A DNA stretch of 64,000 bases from Euphorbia lathyris. Lineage: Eukaryota > Streptophyta > Magnoliopsida > Malpighiales > Euphorbiaceae. The stretch lies in contig NC_088915.1 in the NCBI RefSeq assembly GCF_963576675.1, positions 89,847,501 through 89,911,500 on the forward strand, read 5' to 3'. The notes beneath the pieces were generated by a model. The model did not search any database. It was not told where the DNA came from and was given only the letters and a program-made list of their open reading frames with translations. The position numbers were made by a program, and so were the translations under genes. Below, piece by piece: positions 12,300 through 22,779 of the stretch; position 1 is the first letter of the stretch; the number at the start of each line of letters is the position of its first letter.

Positions 12300-13019
12300 A
12301 TTTCTATTAACTCCTTTCAAGCTAGAGTACATATAGTTAAAACTCCAAAATTGCTAATAAAATACTAAAGAAGCTTTCTTGGAAGAGTTTGAGTAAGAAT
12401 ATCAGCTAACCGATTTGTTGTTGAGGCTCTTAGTGGATGAATTAGTCATACTTTGAAATTTTCTCTAACAAAATGACAATCTAACTATATGTGTTTGGTC
12501 CTTTCATGACATGTAGAGTTATTGGTAAGATAAATGGCAGATTGATTGTCACATAACAAAGGAATATGTTTCCTGTGTTTGATTTGCAATGCTTGTAAGA
12601 TGTAGACGAGCCATTGAATTTCTGCAGTTAAGTCATGACTTGTACTTACCTTATGTGGAAGATCTTGAAACCGTTGCTTGTTTCTTGCTTTTCTAGGACA
12701 CTAATAATGCTTGTCCTAAAAAGACACAAAACCCAGTAATAGACCTTTTAGTATCAATACATGTTACCCAATCAACATCTGAGAAAAATTTTAAAGCCAA
12801 TTCGGATTTGGAAGAGCATAATAGTCCTTTGTCTGGATTTCCTTTGATATACAGTAAAACACTTCTAGTTGCTTGTAAGTGAATGTTAGTAGGTTTTGCC
12901 AAAAAATGACTCAAAGTATTCACTGAATAAGTGATATTTGGTCTGGTACTCATCAGGTAAATAAGCCTGCCAATGAATCTTCTATAAGCTGTTGGATTAG
13001 TCAATGGTATCCCAGCCTA
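12300..13019 (-). mobile_element. Ty1/copia reverse transcriptase/RNase H fragment in synthase intron
   Basis: On the minus strand, 12693-13004 reads YRRFIGRLIYL, RPNITYSVN, then DVDW and KRSITG, the copia pattern leading into RNase H. Downstream to about 12300 the matches continue only with frameshifts and stops (for example a CDNQSA-type stretch near 12550). No LTRs are evident. It is a decayed 3' fragment. Confidence 0.82.
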
Positions 13020-13088
13020 AAATTGTCTTAACAACCTAAAGACTAAAATACCCTTTGTATTTAAACTATATTACAATTATATTCATAT

Positions 13089-13150
13089 ATGATTATGAGA
13101 CTCACAAATGATCAAGTGTCCATTGAGATACATAAATCAAAGAAATTCTC
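13089..13150 (+). repeat. Duplicated end of synthase exon inside the intron
   Basis: About 40 bp here (GAGACTCACAAATGATCAAG and following) copies the end of the preceding exon at about 11950-12005. The two copies flank the copia fragment. The second copy would be spliced out with the intron. Confidence 0.75.
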
Positions 13151-13540
13151 TTATAATCCTGGTTCACTGGATCTAACTAATAAAAATGTCACAACGTGTT
13201 TAATTGTGGATGTGCAGAGAGAAGGCGCACAAGGGAAACTAAACAGTGTATCATTACAAGTAGCACTTAGTCGAGGATTGGCGACTGAAGAAGAGGCACA
13301 AGCACATGTATCAAGACTGATAGAAAGTCATAGAAGAGAGTTGCTGAGAATGGTAGTAGATAAAAAAGATAGTTTGATGCCAAGAAGTTGTAAAGACTTG
13401 TTTTGGACAATGAGTAAAGTATTGCATCTTTTCTATATGACCGATGACGCCTACTCTTCTCCGAGCAAGATGGTCAGTGCAGTTGACGCCATTATCGATC
13501 AACCAATCATTTTCCCGACTTATTGATCATTGATCTCATT

Positions 13541-13669
13541 TGATATCAAGAAGTTGCAAAGACTCGTCTTTTCTTCATGTCTGACGACGTCTACTCTTCT
13601 CCGAGCAAGATGGTTAGTGCAGTTGACGCCATTATCGATCAACCGATCATCTTCCCGACTTATTGATCA
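13541..13669 (+). repeat. Tandem duplicate of the synthase last-exon end
   Basis: The segment repeats the end of the last exon (about 13379-13533) directly after the stop codon. The second copy lacks about 35 bp of the middle but keeps the final stretch to the shared CCCGACTTATTGATCATT end. It lies after the stop, so it would be in the 3' UTR. Confidence 0.88.
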
Positions 13670-14090
13670 TTATTAATTCAATTCAAACGTACTCAACTAC
13701 TTACTATCTTGTTATCAAAATACACACACGTAACCAATTTTTTTCATTTGTCTTTCTTATTTTGATGTTTAAGTACTTGAAAACACTTTATGATACTGAT
13801 ATGTAAAGATTGATCAATGATCAATTTCTTTGAAGTTTTAAACAATAAAAAGAATTACAGTTCAACTATTGCAAAGTAGCAAATACATATATGTATATGG
13901 GAATTACTTTTCAATTTCACTAAAGGTAGAGAGAAACGAGCACAAAAGGCGGATTCTCCTATAATATAAAATAATTAGTTTTGTAGTTTAAAAGACAAAT
14001 CTCGAATATAATTTTGTACTGATTTTAAAATTTTAATTATTAACATTATTTATTCTAATATTTAACATATATTATTTAAGAAAATGCAAT
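13670..14090. other. Intergenic, nothing recognised
   Basis: AT-rich sequence after the synthase remnant. No coding segment, TIR or LTR end was found; possible 3' flank. Confidence 0.5.
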
Positions 14091-14094
14091 AAAC

Positions 14095-14430
14095 TCACAA
14101 AAAAAAAAACCATGAAAATTGCAAAAAGGGGGTAAAAGCAAGAAAAAGAAAACAACCCATTAAAAAGGTAACAACGATAAAAACATGAAAAATGATAAAA
14201 ATCAGTAAAAAAGTGTGAAAAATAAAAAACGGAAAAACATGAAAAACGGAAAAATGTTCAAAACACTAAAAATGCGGAAAATAGAGAATATGAAAAACAG
14301 TAAAAAAAACGAAAAGGGAAAAATGTGAAAATGGTCAAAACGCAAATAACATAAAAATACAAAAAAAAAACGGTAAAAATACGAAAAATGAAATCAAAAC
14401 GTGGAAAATAGAAAAATGGTAAAAATGTAT
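14095..14430. repeat. A-rich degenerate tandem repeat
   Basis: Degenerate units of roughly 10-14 bp built on AAAAACGGAAAAA, AAAAATG and GAAAAACA run across this stretch. It is low complexity, with no open coding frame. Confidence 0.7.
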
Positions 14431-14870
14431 TTTTAACTCAAACAACGCATGTGGAAAATGAAAGGCTAAGTCTGTAAAAACAACATTAGACATGGAATAA
14501 GACATGGAATAGATAATTCTACTTAAATTACGAATCTATATTATTCCTCCAATTGTGAAATATATTTCATTAAAAAGTAATGAATCAAATGACGGAATGA
14601 GAATTTTCAAGGAAAATCTATTCTATTTATAATTTATTTTATGAATTAAATCGCACTTAAGATGTAAGCATAATCACATTGACAGTTGAACCGAGCTTTA
14701 CTAAGACGATAGATGTATAAGACCAAATCTAATGAGAGGATTTTTTGTTGTTATAATCATACGTGCGGTTATAACAAACCAGTACAATAGTTGTAATAAT
14801 ATTTTGTTTGTTACAGATTGTAGTAACAAAGAAATATAATATCCCCAAAATCCAAAAACACAAGGTTTGG

Positions 14871-14955
14871 CAGCCACACATGGCCCTATAGGCGCCAAAT
14901 TTGGCGCGTGGATTACACGCGCCATATCTGGCGCTTATAGAGCCATTTGTGGCTG
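14871..14955. repeat. GC-rich perfect-looking hairpin
   Basis: Two arms of about 40 bp (14871-14910 and 14915-14955) begin CAGCCACA and end TTGTGGCTG, with GGCGCCAAATTTGGCGCG near the centre and a loop of about 4 bases. A few mismatches occur. It stands out from the AT-rich surroundings. Its function is unknown; it may be the core of a small foldback element. Confidence 0.75.
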
Positions 14956-15232
14956 TTTTTTTTTATGTTGCTAGAGTTGGTAAATATGTTGTTCAATACG
15001 CGGTAAATTATAGTTTTGGCATCTATTTGTAATTAATAATTTTAGTTTCATTCCACAAAATTTTAAAAAACTCTTTTCCTCTGATGGACTGTTACTAAAC
15101 CTTGTTACTTCTCCTTCTTAAGTTACAACGGTTTTTTACCAACTATTGTGGATGCTCTAATTTTTAGACATTATTATTATTTTTCCATTAAAGCTTTCTC
15201 TAGTTCATATATATATATATATGTTATCATGG

Positions 15233-15623
15233 ATAAATTACATACTTAATACAACATTTGTCTTATTTCATATTTTGGTGTATAATTTTTAATTTTACAT
15301 ACAAAGATATACAACCTTTTGGTGACTTCTCACTAAAGCGTACAACCGGTAATTGTGACCGATCAACGCGCCATGTCAGCAATTTGACATCCTTAAAAGT
15401 CAAAAGTTAACCGGTCAACACAAATCAACGCACTACATCAGCAATTTTGACTTTTATGGAGGTCAAATTGATGACGTGACACGTTGACTGGTCATAATTA
15501 CTGGCTATACACTTTAGTGGAAGGTCATCAAAATGTTGTACAGTTTTGTGTGCAAAATTGAAAGTTGTACACTAAAGTGTGAAAAAGGACAAAGATTGTA
15601 CACCCTGTATATAATTTACCTAT
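15233..15623. mobile_element. Foldback MITE, about 390 bp
   Basis: The left end GATAAATTACATACTTAATA and the right end TGTATATAATTTAC are inverted copies, and pairing extends for about 150 bp (for example CACTAAAGCGTACAACC against GGCTATACACTTTAGTG). Related half-copies occur at about 47285-47400 and 63620-63735. The TSD was not resolved. Confidence 0.65.
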
Positions 15624-15629
15624 ATCATC

Positions 15630-16150
15630 ATCTGAGTGATTCCGAACTAATTTTTACTTATCACTATAAAACTTCTTTAAATTACGCTAGATTTAAACTA
15701 CAAAAGTAAGATTGAGTCGTTTTGAACATATTCAGGAAAATTTATCGCCTATCATATATTTAATCAAATTGGATTTTGTTATTAAACACAAGCTCAATGA
15801 GTTAATTAACCACTCTGAACCTCAATTTGTAAAAAACAAGGAGTCAAAACCATCCATAATTGAGGCCGTTCAAAATACCGAAGGATGAAACCATCCATAA
15901 TAGGAGTGGTTCTAGCAGCCGAAGAGGCCTGGCCCCTTCTGTCTTCACCCTGTTCTTAAACACCAGTTGAACCCCAGTTAGACTCCGGTTAAACCTCTAA
16001 ACATTGACCCTCTGGTTTTTCCCGTTCTTTGACCTGTCCGATTTTGACAACCATGCTTTAAACAAATAATATGCAAGTTTAAAAAAGTTTAGAGATCTAA
16101 TAATTACATTTTAGAATGTCATTAAGTCACTTTTTTTTAAGTATACATGA
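15630..16150. other. Intergenic, nothing recognised
   Basis: No coding region or repeat boundary was seen. A short segment near 15840-15905 has two copies of AACCATCCATAAT. Confidence 0.5.
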
Positions 16151-16161
16151 TTAAAAATGTA

Positions 16162-16676
16162 GGGATAATGTGCAAAAATACCCCTATACCTTTAACTTTT
16201 GCAGTCAACAGCAATTTTACCCCAACATTATCAAGTTGAGCCAATTTGAGAAATAATTCATCAAAATATCTTTTCGGTCATGAATCTTGTCATCTACACT
16301 TCACATGTAAGTCATTTATCATTCATTAGTAACAGATCATAAACATATAATTAGACGTTAATTTTTTGCAAAAAAAAAATTAGAAAAATATACTACTACT
16401 GTACGAGTTGGATAAAAAAATTCAAAATATTTCAGTGAATTTATAAAATTTAATTTTCAATTCTATTATTAAATCATAAAAAAGATGAAATCTTTTTTTG
16501 AACGAATTGATATACAATTGGTGCATAATAATGAACAAAATTGATCCAATTTACCAATTTTAGAGGGTAAAATTAATCTTGGTTGTCAACGTTAGGGTAA
16601 AATTGCACAATTTTAGACATTAGAGATAAAATTGCTCCTGAATATAAATGTTACTGATATTTTTGTACATTATCCC
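16162..16676. mobile_element. Mutator-type MITE with perfect 9-bp TSD
   Basis: A 515-bp element with terminal inverted repeats GGGATAATGTGCAAAAATA (left) and GGGATAATGTACAAAAATA (right, reverse strand). The flanks AAAAATGTA at 16153-16161 and 16677-16685 are an exact 9-bp duplication. Subterminal blocks such as GGTAAAATTGCAC recur in partial copies at 35275-35455, 46066-46560 and 48840-49072. It has no coding capacity. Confidence 0.87.
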
Positions 16677-16984
16677 AAAAATGTATTAAGCCAAAAATAA
16701 ATGATTAATAATGATCAAGAGTTGAAAACATTTGAAAAAATTTCAAAACAAAAAATAATGATAAAGAGTTTAATAAACCAAAAAGTAACATTAGGGACCG
16801 AGAATGCTTTTTACCATAGTTCATTAACCTTCGTTAAAGAGGAAACACATCCATTGCGTATAATAAAAAAGAAATGGGCATCAGATATCAGAACAAAGCC
16901 CAACTTTTACAACACTGTAAAAGGAAGCCATTAGGGTGAAAAAACAGAGAGTCGATTCTCATTTTCTAGGTTAGGTGATTTAGT

Positions 16985-17410
16985 GGTTTCTGCCGCCGCA
17001 TATGGTGGTTCAATTTTTTATTTTCTGTCTTAGGGATCATATTCATGGTGTTGATTGTACACCTACATGTACCAAGAGAAGGCTTAAACTTAATTGCCTT
17101 CATGTTGTTGCCAAAGCGTCTATATCTACATAGATTCAGATAAATTTACTAGTTGGTTGTGTTTCAGATCCATTTTGTATCTGTTCGTCGTTATAGAGGT
17201 CTATGCTGGTTCAATTTCTATTTTCAGTCGCAGGGATCAGTGATAAGTTTACTAGTTGGTTGTGTTTCAGATCCATTTTGGATCTGTCGCTGATATAGAG
17301 GTCTACGCCGCATACGGTGGTTCGATTTCTAATTTCAGTCCTAGGGATCATATTTACTGGCCGGTTGTTGTTTTAGATCTATTTCAGATCTGCCGTCGAC
17401 AACAATGGTT
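16985..17410. repeat. ~105-bp tandem repeat, about 3.5 units
   Basis: Units near 17137-17243 and 17244-17350 share TTTACTAGTTGGTTGTGTTT, the following CAGATCCATTTT, GAGGTCTA and CAGGGATCA-type ends. Partial units flank them (16990-17040 and 17351-17405). It may be the 5' UTR repeat of a retroelement, but no attached coding region was seen. Confidence 0.7.
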
Positions 17411-17447
17411 AAGATTTAGTTTTGAGATTTTTCAGAATTCAAAAGAC

Positions 17448-17600
17448 TAATTAAACCAAGATAAGTCTTTTGTGGGAGGTTTTAGTGTTTTTGATGTTAA
17501 TGGTAATAAATAAGACACCTCGTCTTAAAATTGGTTATTTATTATCTTGAGCATCAAAGACACTGAAATCTCCTTTTGTCTTATATTGGTTTAATGAGCT
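17448..17600. mobile_element. Small foldback MITE
   Basis: Arms of about 65 bp (17448-17512 and 17530-17600) pair, with ends TTAAACCAAGATAAGTCTTT and the inverse AAGACATATTGGTTTAA-like sequence. The length fits a short MITE; the family is unassigned. Confidence 0.6.
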
Positions 17601-18055
17601 TATTAAATTCTATATTTTTGTTGGTGTTAATATTTTAGTGTCTTTGCATTAAATTCATAGGATACTAAAAATCATTACTTTTCATAATATTTCATTAAAT
17701 TACACCTTAAAAACTTAAATTTATGTGACAAATAATATATAACAGAACTACCCAATTAAAAAATAAAATTTTTATGTGATTTTTATGAAAACTTTTTATA
17801 TATAATTAAATTAGTGTTTTTTAATTTAATTTTTTATTTAAGACTCTAAATAATAAATTTATACCCTCAAATTTCTAATTTATAGATAAGGCAATTTTTA
17901 AAATTTTTTAGAAAGAAGTGAAGGCCATTGATGAATAGAAGAAATATATCTTATATTCTAATTTCTAAGAATATATTTCTAATTCGAGGCAATTTTTTTT
18001 TAATTGGGAAAAGAAATATATATCTTATATTCTAATTTATAGTTAAGGCATTTTT
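17600..18055. other. AT-rich spacer, nothing recognised
   Basis: Very AT-rich, with a direct repeat of ATATCTTATATTCTAATTT near 17945 and 18020. No gene. Confidence 0.5.
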
Positions 18056-18056
18056 T

Positions 18057-18185
18057 TAAAGGAGTTAACATCATTTTTTTTTTGGGAAAAAGGTTGGCTT
18101 AAAAGCCCAACAATTTTTCTTTTTGAAAGGAGTTAACGTCATGTTTTTTTTTTTTGGGAAAAAGGTAGGCTTAAAAGCCAAAAAA
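18057..18185. repeat. Two tandem ~70-bp repeats at LINE 3' end
   Basis: Two copies share AAAGGAGTTAAC, a T run, GGGAAAAAGGT and GGCTTAAAAGCC. They lie just beyond the LINE 3' end and may include its variable A-rich tail. Confidence 0.7.
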
Positions 18186-18194
18186 GAAAAAAGA

Positions 18195-19668
18195 AAAAGA
18201 GGTTGTAGATAAGAGTGAGAGCTAAGTCGGATCGGGTTCAATGTGAACTGTAACCATCCGTGATGAGGTCCTGCCAAGCCAGTCTTTATGTAGAATGTGC
18301 TGGAGTCTTGCAGGAAGCGCATCATACTCGTGAAGTCCCAAAGCTAAATTGCATGAGAAATTTGCCAATCAGTCAGCTGCCTGATTTTCTTCCCTATAGA
18401 TATGCTAAAATTTTATGTTACTCTGTCCTGTAATTTCCAGCATTCTTGAATTAGCCATCCCATTGGGTGTCTCACATTGACTTCTTTTTGCATAAAAAGA
18501 AAAGCTGAGGTGGAGTAATTGGAGACTAAAGTAAAGCCCCCAAATTTCCGCTAGAAGCACCGTGCAAACTCCAAGGTTAATCATAAACCACCTAATCCAT
18601 GTGCCGACTTTATCCCTCATCAGACCCCCGGCTGAAGCAATACATGTGTTGCCCTTGTTGAAACGACTTTAACGTTACTGTCAACCCACACATTTCTGTC
18701 AGCTGAGAAGACATCCCGATGAGCTGCTGCATTAGGAATCAACTGCTGCCAAATATCTCGTACCCGAGCACAGTTGCGTAAGGCGTGGAGAATATTTTCT
18801 GTCAATCTGCACTCCATACATCTCGCATCAGTCGACATATGTCGTTTGACTCTCCTTTCATTAACCAAAATAGCATTTACCCGCACTAACCAGACGAATA
18901 TGCGAATCCTCTCCGGTACTTGTAATTGCCAAATTTGTCTCCAGCAAGAGGAATCAGCAGTAGGCGGTAAGGTAGTAGCTTTTTTAAACAAATCATAACC
19001 AGATTTTACAGTATAAATTCCCGTATTGGAATTTCCAGTATAAATAGCAGCTCTAGTCAAATAGGGATTCAACCTTTGCCAATCCCAGCTAGTATTCTCA
19101 ATCCAGAAATCCCGAACATTTTGATTCCTCCAATCTGCAGGTATCGACTAAGTTGTTTGAGTAATTAGAACCGACGAGCCACACCAAACGTCTTGCCGGA
19201 ACAAGGTCGATCTTCCATCCTTGATCAAACGGCTAATACCCAACTTAAGAATCTCAGCCCCTTGAACTATTCCTTTCTAAACCAACGACTGGCCTGCTTT
19301 CGCATGGAAAATGTTCAAACCTTGACGTAACCCGCCATATTTTGCAGTAGCCACTCGAACCCAAAGAGCTGTAGCATCAGTGAGGACCCACCAACTTAAT
19401 TTCCCTAGCATTGCTATATTGAACGCATGAGTGTCCCTGAGGCCTAGACCTCCTTCAGATTTTGTGCGGCAGATTTTTTCCCATTTAAGGAGGTGAGGGT
19501 TTTGACGAGTATCAGAAAGCCCCAAAGTAAGCTCCGATTGCAAGCATCCAGTTTTTTTTACAGATACTCATAGGTAGAAGTGTTGTCATCATCACGTATG
19601 TTGGTATTGAGGCAGTTACAGTCGTGACTAGGGTAAGTCTTCCTACAAGAGATAAACAGTTAGCTTTC
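18195..19668 (-). pseudogene. LINE ORF2 3' part: RT C-terminus, zf-RVT and RNase H
   Basis: On the minus strand the order is the RT tail (19277-19543, with EGGLGLRD and AMLGKLSWW), the zinc-binding zf-RVT region (18620-19072, with YTVKSGYDLF, W-x-W-x-VPERI and C-MEC), then an RNase-H-like remnant (18405-18620, LLAEIWGLYF). Frameshifts and stops separate these parts. The LINE is split: its upstream half is at 26034-27145, and the pieces join where the CTTTC duplication marks the LTR insertion. Confidence 0.88.
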
Positions 19669-21403
19669 TGATAGGGGTCAAAAACCCCTATCTTTGGCTA
19701 CGGTTTTAGGACGGGTTTTAGCATTATTTAGTTAATAAGCGAGCATTTCTCGCATTTAAATGCTTTTGTGTGAGTTAGTTAGGAATTGGAAACGTTTTAT
19801 TTATTTTTCGTTGTTTAGGCTCGTTTTATGACCAATTTAGGCAATTACGGCCAAAATAGCATGCATAGTATAATTCCATTATCTTTTGAAGCTAATTGGT
19901 CCGCCAAAAGTCACACCAAACGAAGCGTTTGCTCAAAATAAGCGATTGGTGGGTCAATTTAGCCCTTGGACTAATGTTGTTTGGAGTTTATGTGCGTGTG
20001 CAGGTTAAAACATGATCAGTTTCAGGCAAAAATCGTGTCTCGGGGACCCCCGGCAGTCGCTCGGCGAATTGAGCATCGGCGCGCAGCCCGGGCGCTGCTC
20101 GGCGAGCAGCCTAGGCACTGCCCAGGCACCGCCCAGGCACTGCCCAGGCACTACCCAGGCACCGCCCAGGCACTGCCCAGGCACCGCCCAGGCACTGCCC
20201 AGGCACCGCCCAGGCACTGCGCCTGCTCGCCGAGCAGGTTGCCAGGCGCCTGCTCGCCGAGCAGGGCGCTGCTCGTCGCGAGTAGCGCCTGCTCGCCGAG
20301 CAGCTCGCCCTACTCGGCGAGCAGACCTGCGGGAATTGGTCAAAAAGACCAATTCCGCCCCCACGAAGCCACGATGGATCCCACAACTTCCTACATCAAT
20401 AAGGACACGAATTAGGTCAAGAAAAGGGCCCGAGCCGCGTCTATAAATAGGATTTTTCCATTGTAATTTAGATATCTTTTGCTTTTGTAATTTTCTTAGC
20501 TTTTCACCTTGAGAAATCCTCTCCACCTCCTCCATATCCTTCAAACCTCCATTGAAGACACCTCCGAAGCTCCATTCACCGAGGATTGCTCAAGGTTCAT
20601 CCTTAAATCCTAGAAAGACGCCTGCATTGGTAGACAGGTTCCCTGAAAGGGATTTTTCTTCTTTTACATTTTGTCTAGCCTCTGATACATGTTATGAATT
20701 CTAGGTTTATTGTAACTTCATGACAATGTTTCCATCTTTGATATATATCATAGTTCTTGTTTATTCAATTGTTTTAATGCTTTAACCTTTGTCTTACGCT
20801 TTGTCTGATTGGTTTAACTCATTCGATAATCCCAAAATTAGGTTGGCACATATTGCGAGCTGAATCTAACCTAGTCAGTGCCTATAGGATTGATGATCCT
20901 ATAGAAGATTAAGCCCAAATTACTGAGCCTTAGAGCTAGTTTCGGCCTTAGAATCACGAACTAGGGACTTTAGGAGGATAGGTCGGGTTAATCGCCTCGG
21001 ACACAAGTGACTTAGGTTTTAATTCAATTGTTTAAACAATCTATTTTCATTATCATCGTATCCCTTCATGTTCCTTCGGTTAATTGCATTGGTAAAAGAT
21101 CACTTAGGAGTAGTTTAACTTAATTAGGGGTAGAGTAACTTAATTAGGCGTAGAATAACTTAGTTAGAATCAGATAACTTAGCTAGGAATAGCGTAATTC
21201 AACCTAGGAGTAGATTAATTTAATCAAACAAACTCAAAACCCCCTAAGCCTAGATAACATCCGAGATCGAGTAGCTCGGTACTTGCAGAAATAAATCCTG
21301 TGGACGATAACCTGGACTTAAACCAGAAATTTATTACTTGATAACGACGGGGTACACTTATCCCTTAGTGAGTTCCCATCTCGAGTTAGGTGGGGACGCA
21401 TCA
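19669..21403 (+). repeat. 5' LTR of the non-autonomous element
   Basis: 1735 bp. It contains a GC-rich minisatellite at about 20040-20330 (see separate entry), a TATA-like CTATAAATAGG at about 20440, and a polyadenylation-rich 3' part. It is 52 bp longer than the 3' LTR, mostly through extra minisatellite units. Confidence 0.92.
20040..20330 (+). repeat. GC-rich minisatellite in LTR
   Basis: Alternating units CAGGCACTGCC and CAGGCACCGCC repeat about a dozen times, followed by the palindromic block CTGCTCGCCGAGCAG several times. The copy in the 3' LTR (24722-24955) has fewer units. Apparent long ORFs on both strands here are artefacts of this composition. Confidence 0.88.
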
Positions 21404-21560
21404 AGTTTTTGGCGCCATTGCCGGGGGGAGTAGATTAATTCTATAAATCCCGACAACCGCCAATCATCAAGTTTTTGGCGCCGTTGCCGGGGAATAGTAG
21501 ATTAATTCTATAAATACCCGACAACCGTCAATAATCAAGTTTTTGGCGCCGTTGCCGGGG
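21404..21560 (+). other. Three tandem primer-binding sites
   Basis: Copies of TGGCGCCRTTGCCGGGG at 21410-21426, 21476-21492 and 21544-21560 are spaced 66 and 68 bp apart. The last two match the complement of the plant tRNA-Asp 3' end exactly (as recalled); the first, next to the LTR, carries one substitution. Each is preceded by AAGTTTT, and the spacers are near-identical. Confidence 0.9.
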
Positions 21561-21740
21561 ATTTATTTCTTCTGCAATATCGAACCAAAGGTCGATTTGT
21601 TAGTTTAGGCATTCATTGTGAATATCCTTTGTTTATAATCGTTTATACTTGTTTATATATAATCCTTTATACTTTTCTTTTTGTGAATATTTGTTTTTAA
21701 TTTTTATTGTTATTTCTAATGATTCTTCTTTTTTGAGAAA

Positions 21741-22166
21741 ATGGCTAGAAACAATGGAAATAAGGAGTCTATTACGCATTTGCTTAACTTTCTATCTACT
21801 CACGAAGATCAAACTGACGATTTGTATGCCTCAATTAAAAATTTATGCATACAAAAAGGGATCCTAGTTGATTCAACCGCGGACGAATCAATTAAAGAAC
21901 CCAATTTGGTAGGTCAGGTTGATAAGGTAATATCTTTTCCCATTAACAATGAAGAACTGATCCCTAATTATGAGAAACCAAAAGTTTCAATATTAATTGA
22001 GGAATCAGTTGAAATTGAGCCTCTAGAGAAGAATCCAAAAATAGAAGAGTTCGGTTTTCTCCAAGTCCAGAAATTTTCATTCTCTTTGATTTACCAAGGG
22101 AATCAAAAAGGGAGCAAACTAAATTTTTTCATAACTTATTTAAATTTTATCCTTTGTTTTTATTAA
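21741..22166 (+). CDS. 141-residue ORF in retroelement leader, possible gag remnant
   Basis: An open frame starting MARNNGNKES, Glu/Lys/Ile-rich, with no zinc knuckle or recognisable gag motif. It sits where gag begins in autonomous relatives. It ends just before a stretch ending in a tract with GGGAGGCAACCCAAG (about 22300-22315) typical of gypsy 3' regions, so the middle of the element has probably been deleted between the two. Its product, if any, is unknown. Confidence 0.4.
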   Translation: MARNNGNKESITHLLNFLSTHEDQTDDLYASIKNLCIQKGILVDSTADESIKEPNLVGQVDKVISFPINNEELIPNYEKPKVSILIEESVEIEPLEKNPKIEEFGFLQVQKFSFSLIYQGNQKGSKLNFFITYLNFILCFY

Positions 22167-22549
22167 AATTCTTTGAAACTGATAATCCGTTTTGCAGGTA
22201 CGGATTATTTATTCAGGAATTTGAATTCCTAACGCGAATGTCAGCATACACCTAGGCGGGAATTCTATGTCGAGCTCACCGACTATAACGTAGCGCTTCT
22301 TGGGAGGCAACCCAAGTTTTAATAAAACTTTTCAGGTTTATTTTATTTAGATTATACATTGATCTTTTAGTTTAGTCTTTTTAGTTTTCTTTTACGTTTT
22401 TTTTTAAAAAATGTTCGTTTAAAAAAAATAATAAATAAATAAATATTTTTTTTAGTTGTTTAGTTTTCTTTTATTTTATTTTTATTTTTTTATTTTTAAG
22501 TTTTCAGGTTTAAAATAAAAAAATAAATAAAAAAAAATATATTTTTTTG

Positions 22550-22685
22550 GCCCCAGGAGGCCCAGCTCGCCGAGCTGGGCACTCCAGCTCGGGCGAGCAG
22601 GGCCCAGCTCGCCGCGAGCTGGGCGCTGGCACCCAGCCCGCCGCTGGGCACTGCGCCCAGCACGCCGCTCGGCCGCGATAAGCAA
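22550..22685. repeat. GC-rich palindromic block inside the element
   Basis: CAGCTCGCCGAGCTGGGC and related units recur between flanking poly-A/T runs. The composition and GCTCGCCGAGC core resemble the LTR minisatellite at 20230-20320. Confidence 0.7.
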
Positions 22686-22779
22686 ACTGTTCGGGATTTT
22701 TTTTAAATCCCGAACGGAGCTGAAAAATAATAATAAAAAAAATAATAAAAAAAAATTTGCCACCGCAAATCGTCAAGCT

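Larger units (their letters stand above)
11667..13526 (+). pseudogene. KSL: Ent-kaurene-synthase-like gene, 3' exons
   Basis: This continues the gene at 571-2729 after the Tat insertion. The interrupted exon ends at 11669 (donor GTAAGT at 11670). The next exon, 11745-11990, encodes the helices after the active site and begins W-ITLLRSMLMEAEW; the last exon is 13218-13526 and ends in TGA. Joined across the intron, the sequence reads NDQVSVKRE, which fits the second class I metal-binding motif (N,D)D-x-x-(S,T)-x-x-x-E. Both joins are phase 0 and no stop occurs in these exons. The intron (11991-13217) contains a Ty1/copia fragment and a second copy of the preceding exon's end. Without the retroelement and the upstream stop the active-site residues would be complete, so loss of function looks recent. 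Confidence 0.88.

Noticed and set aside
16701..16934. ORF of 77 residues after the MITE
   Set aside because: Lysine-rich AT composition, no motif, and no splice or promoter support.
20005..20544. Long overlapping ORFs on both strands, Arg/Ala/Pro-rich (also 24663-25169)
   Set aside because: They lie in LTR minisatellite DNA; open frames on both strands follow from GC-rich repeat composition.
22482..22776. Two minus-strand ORFs
   Set aside because: They cross poly-A/T runs and the GC-rich palindromic block; there is no homology or start context.
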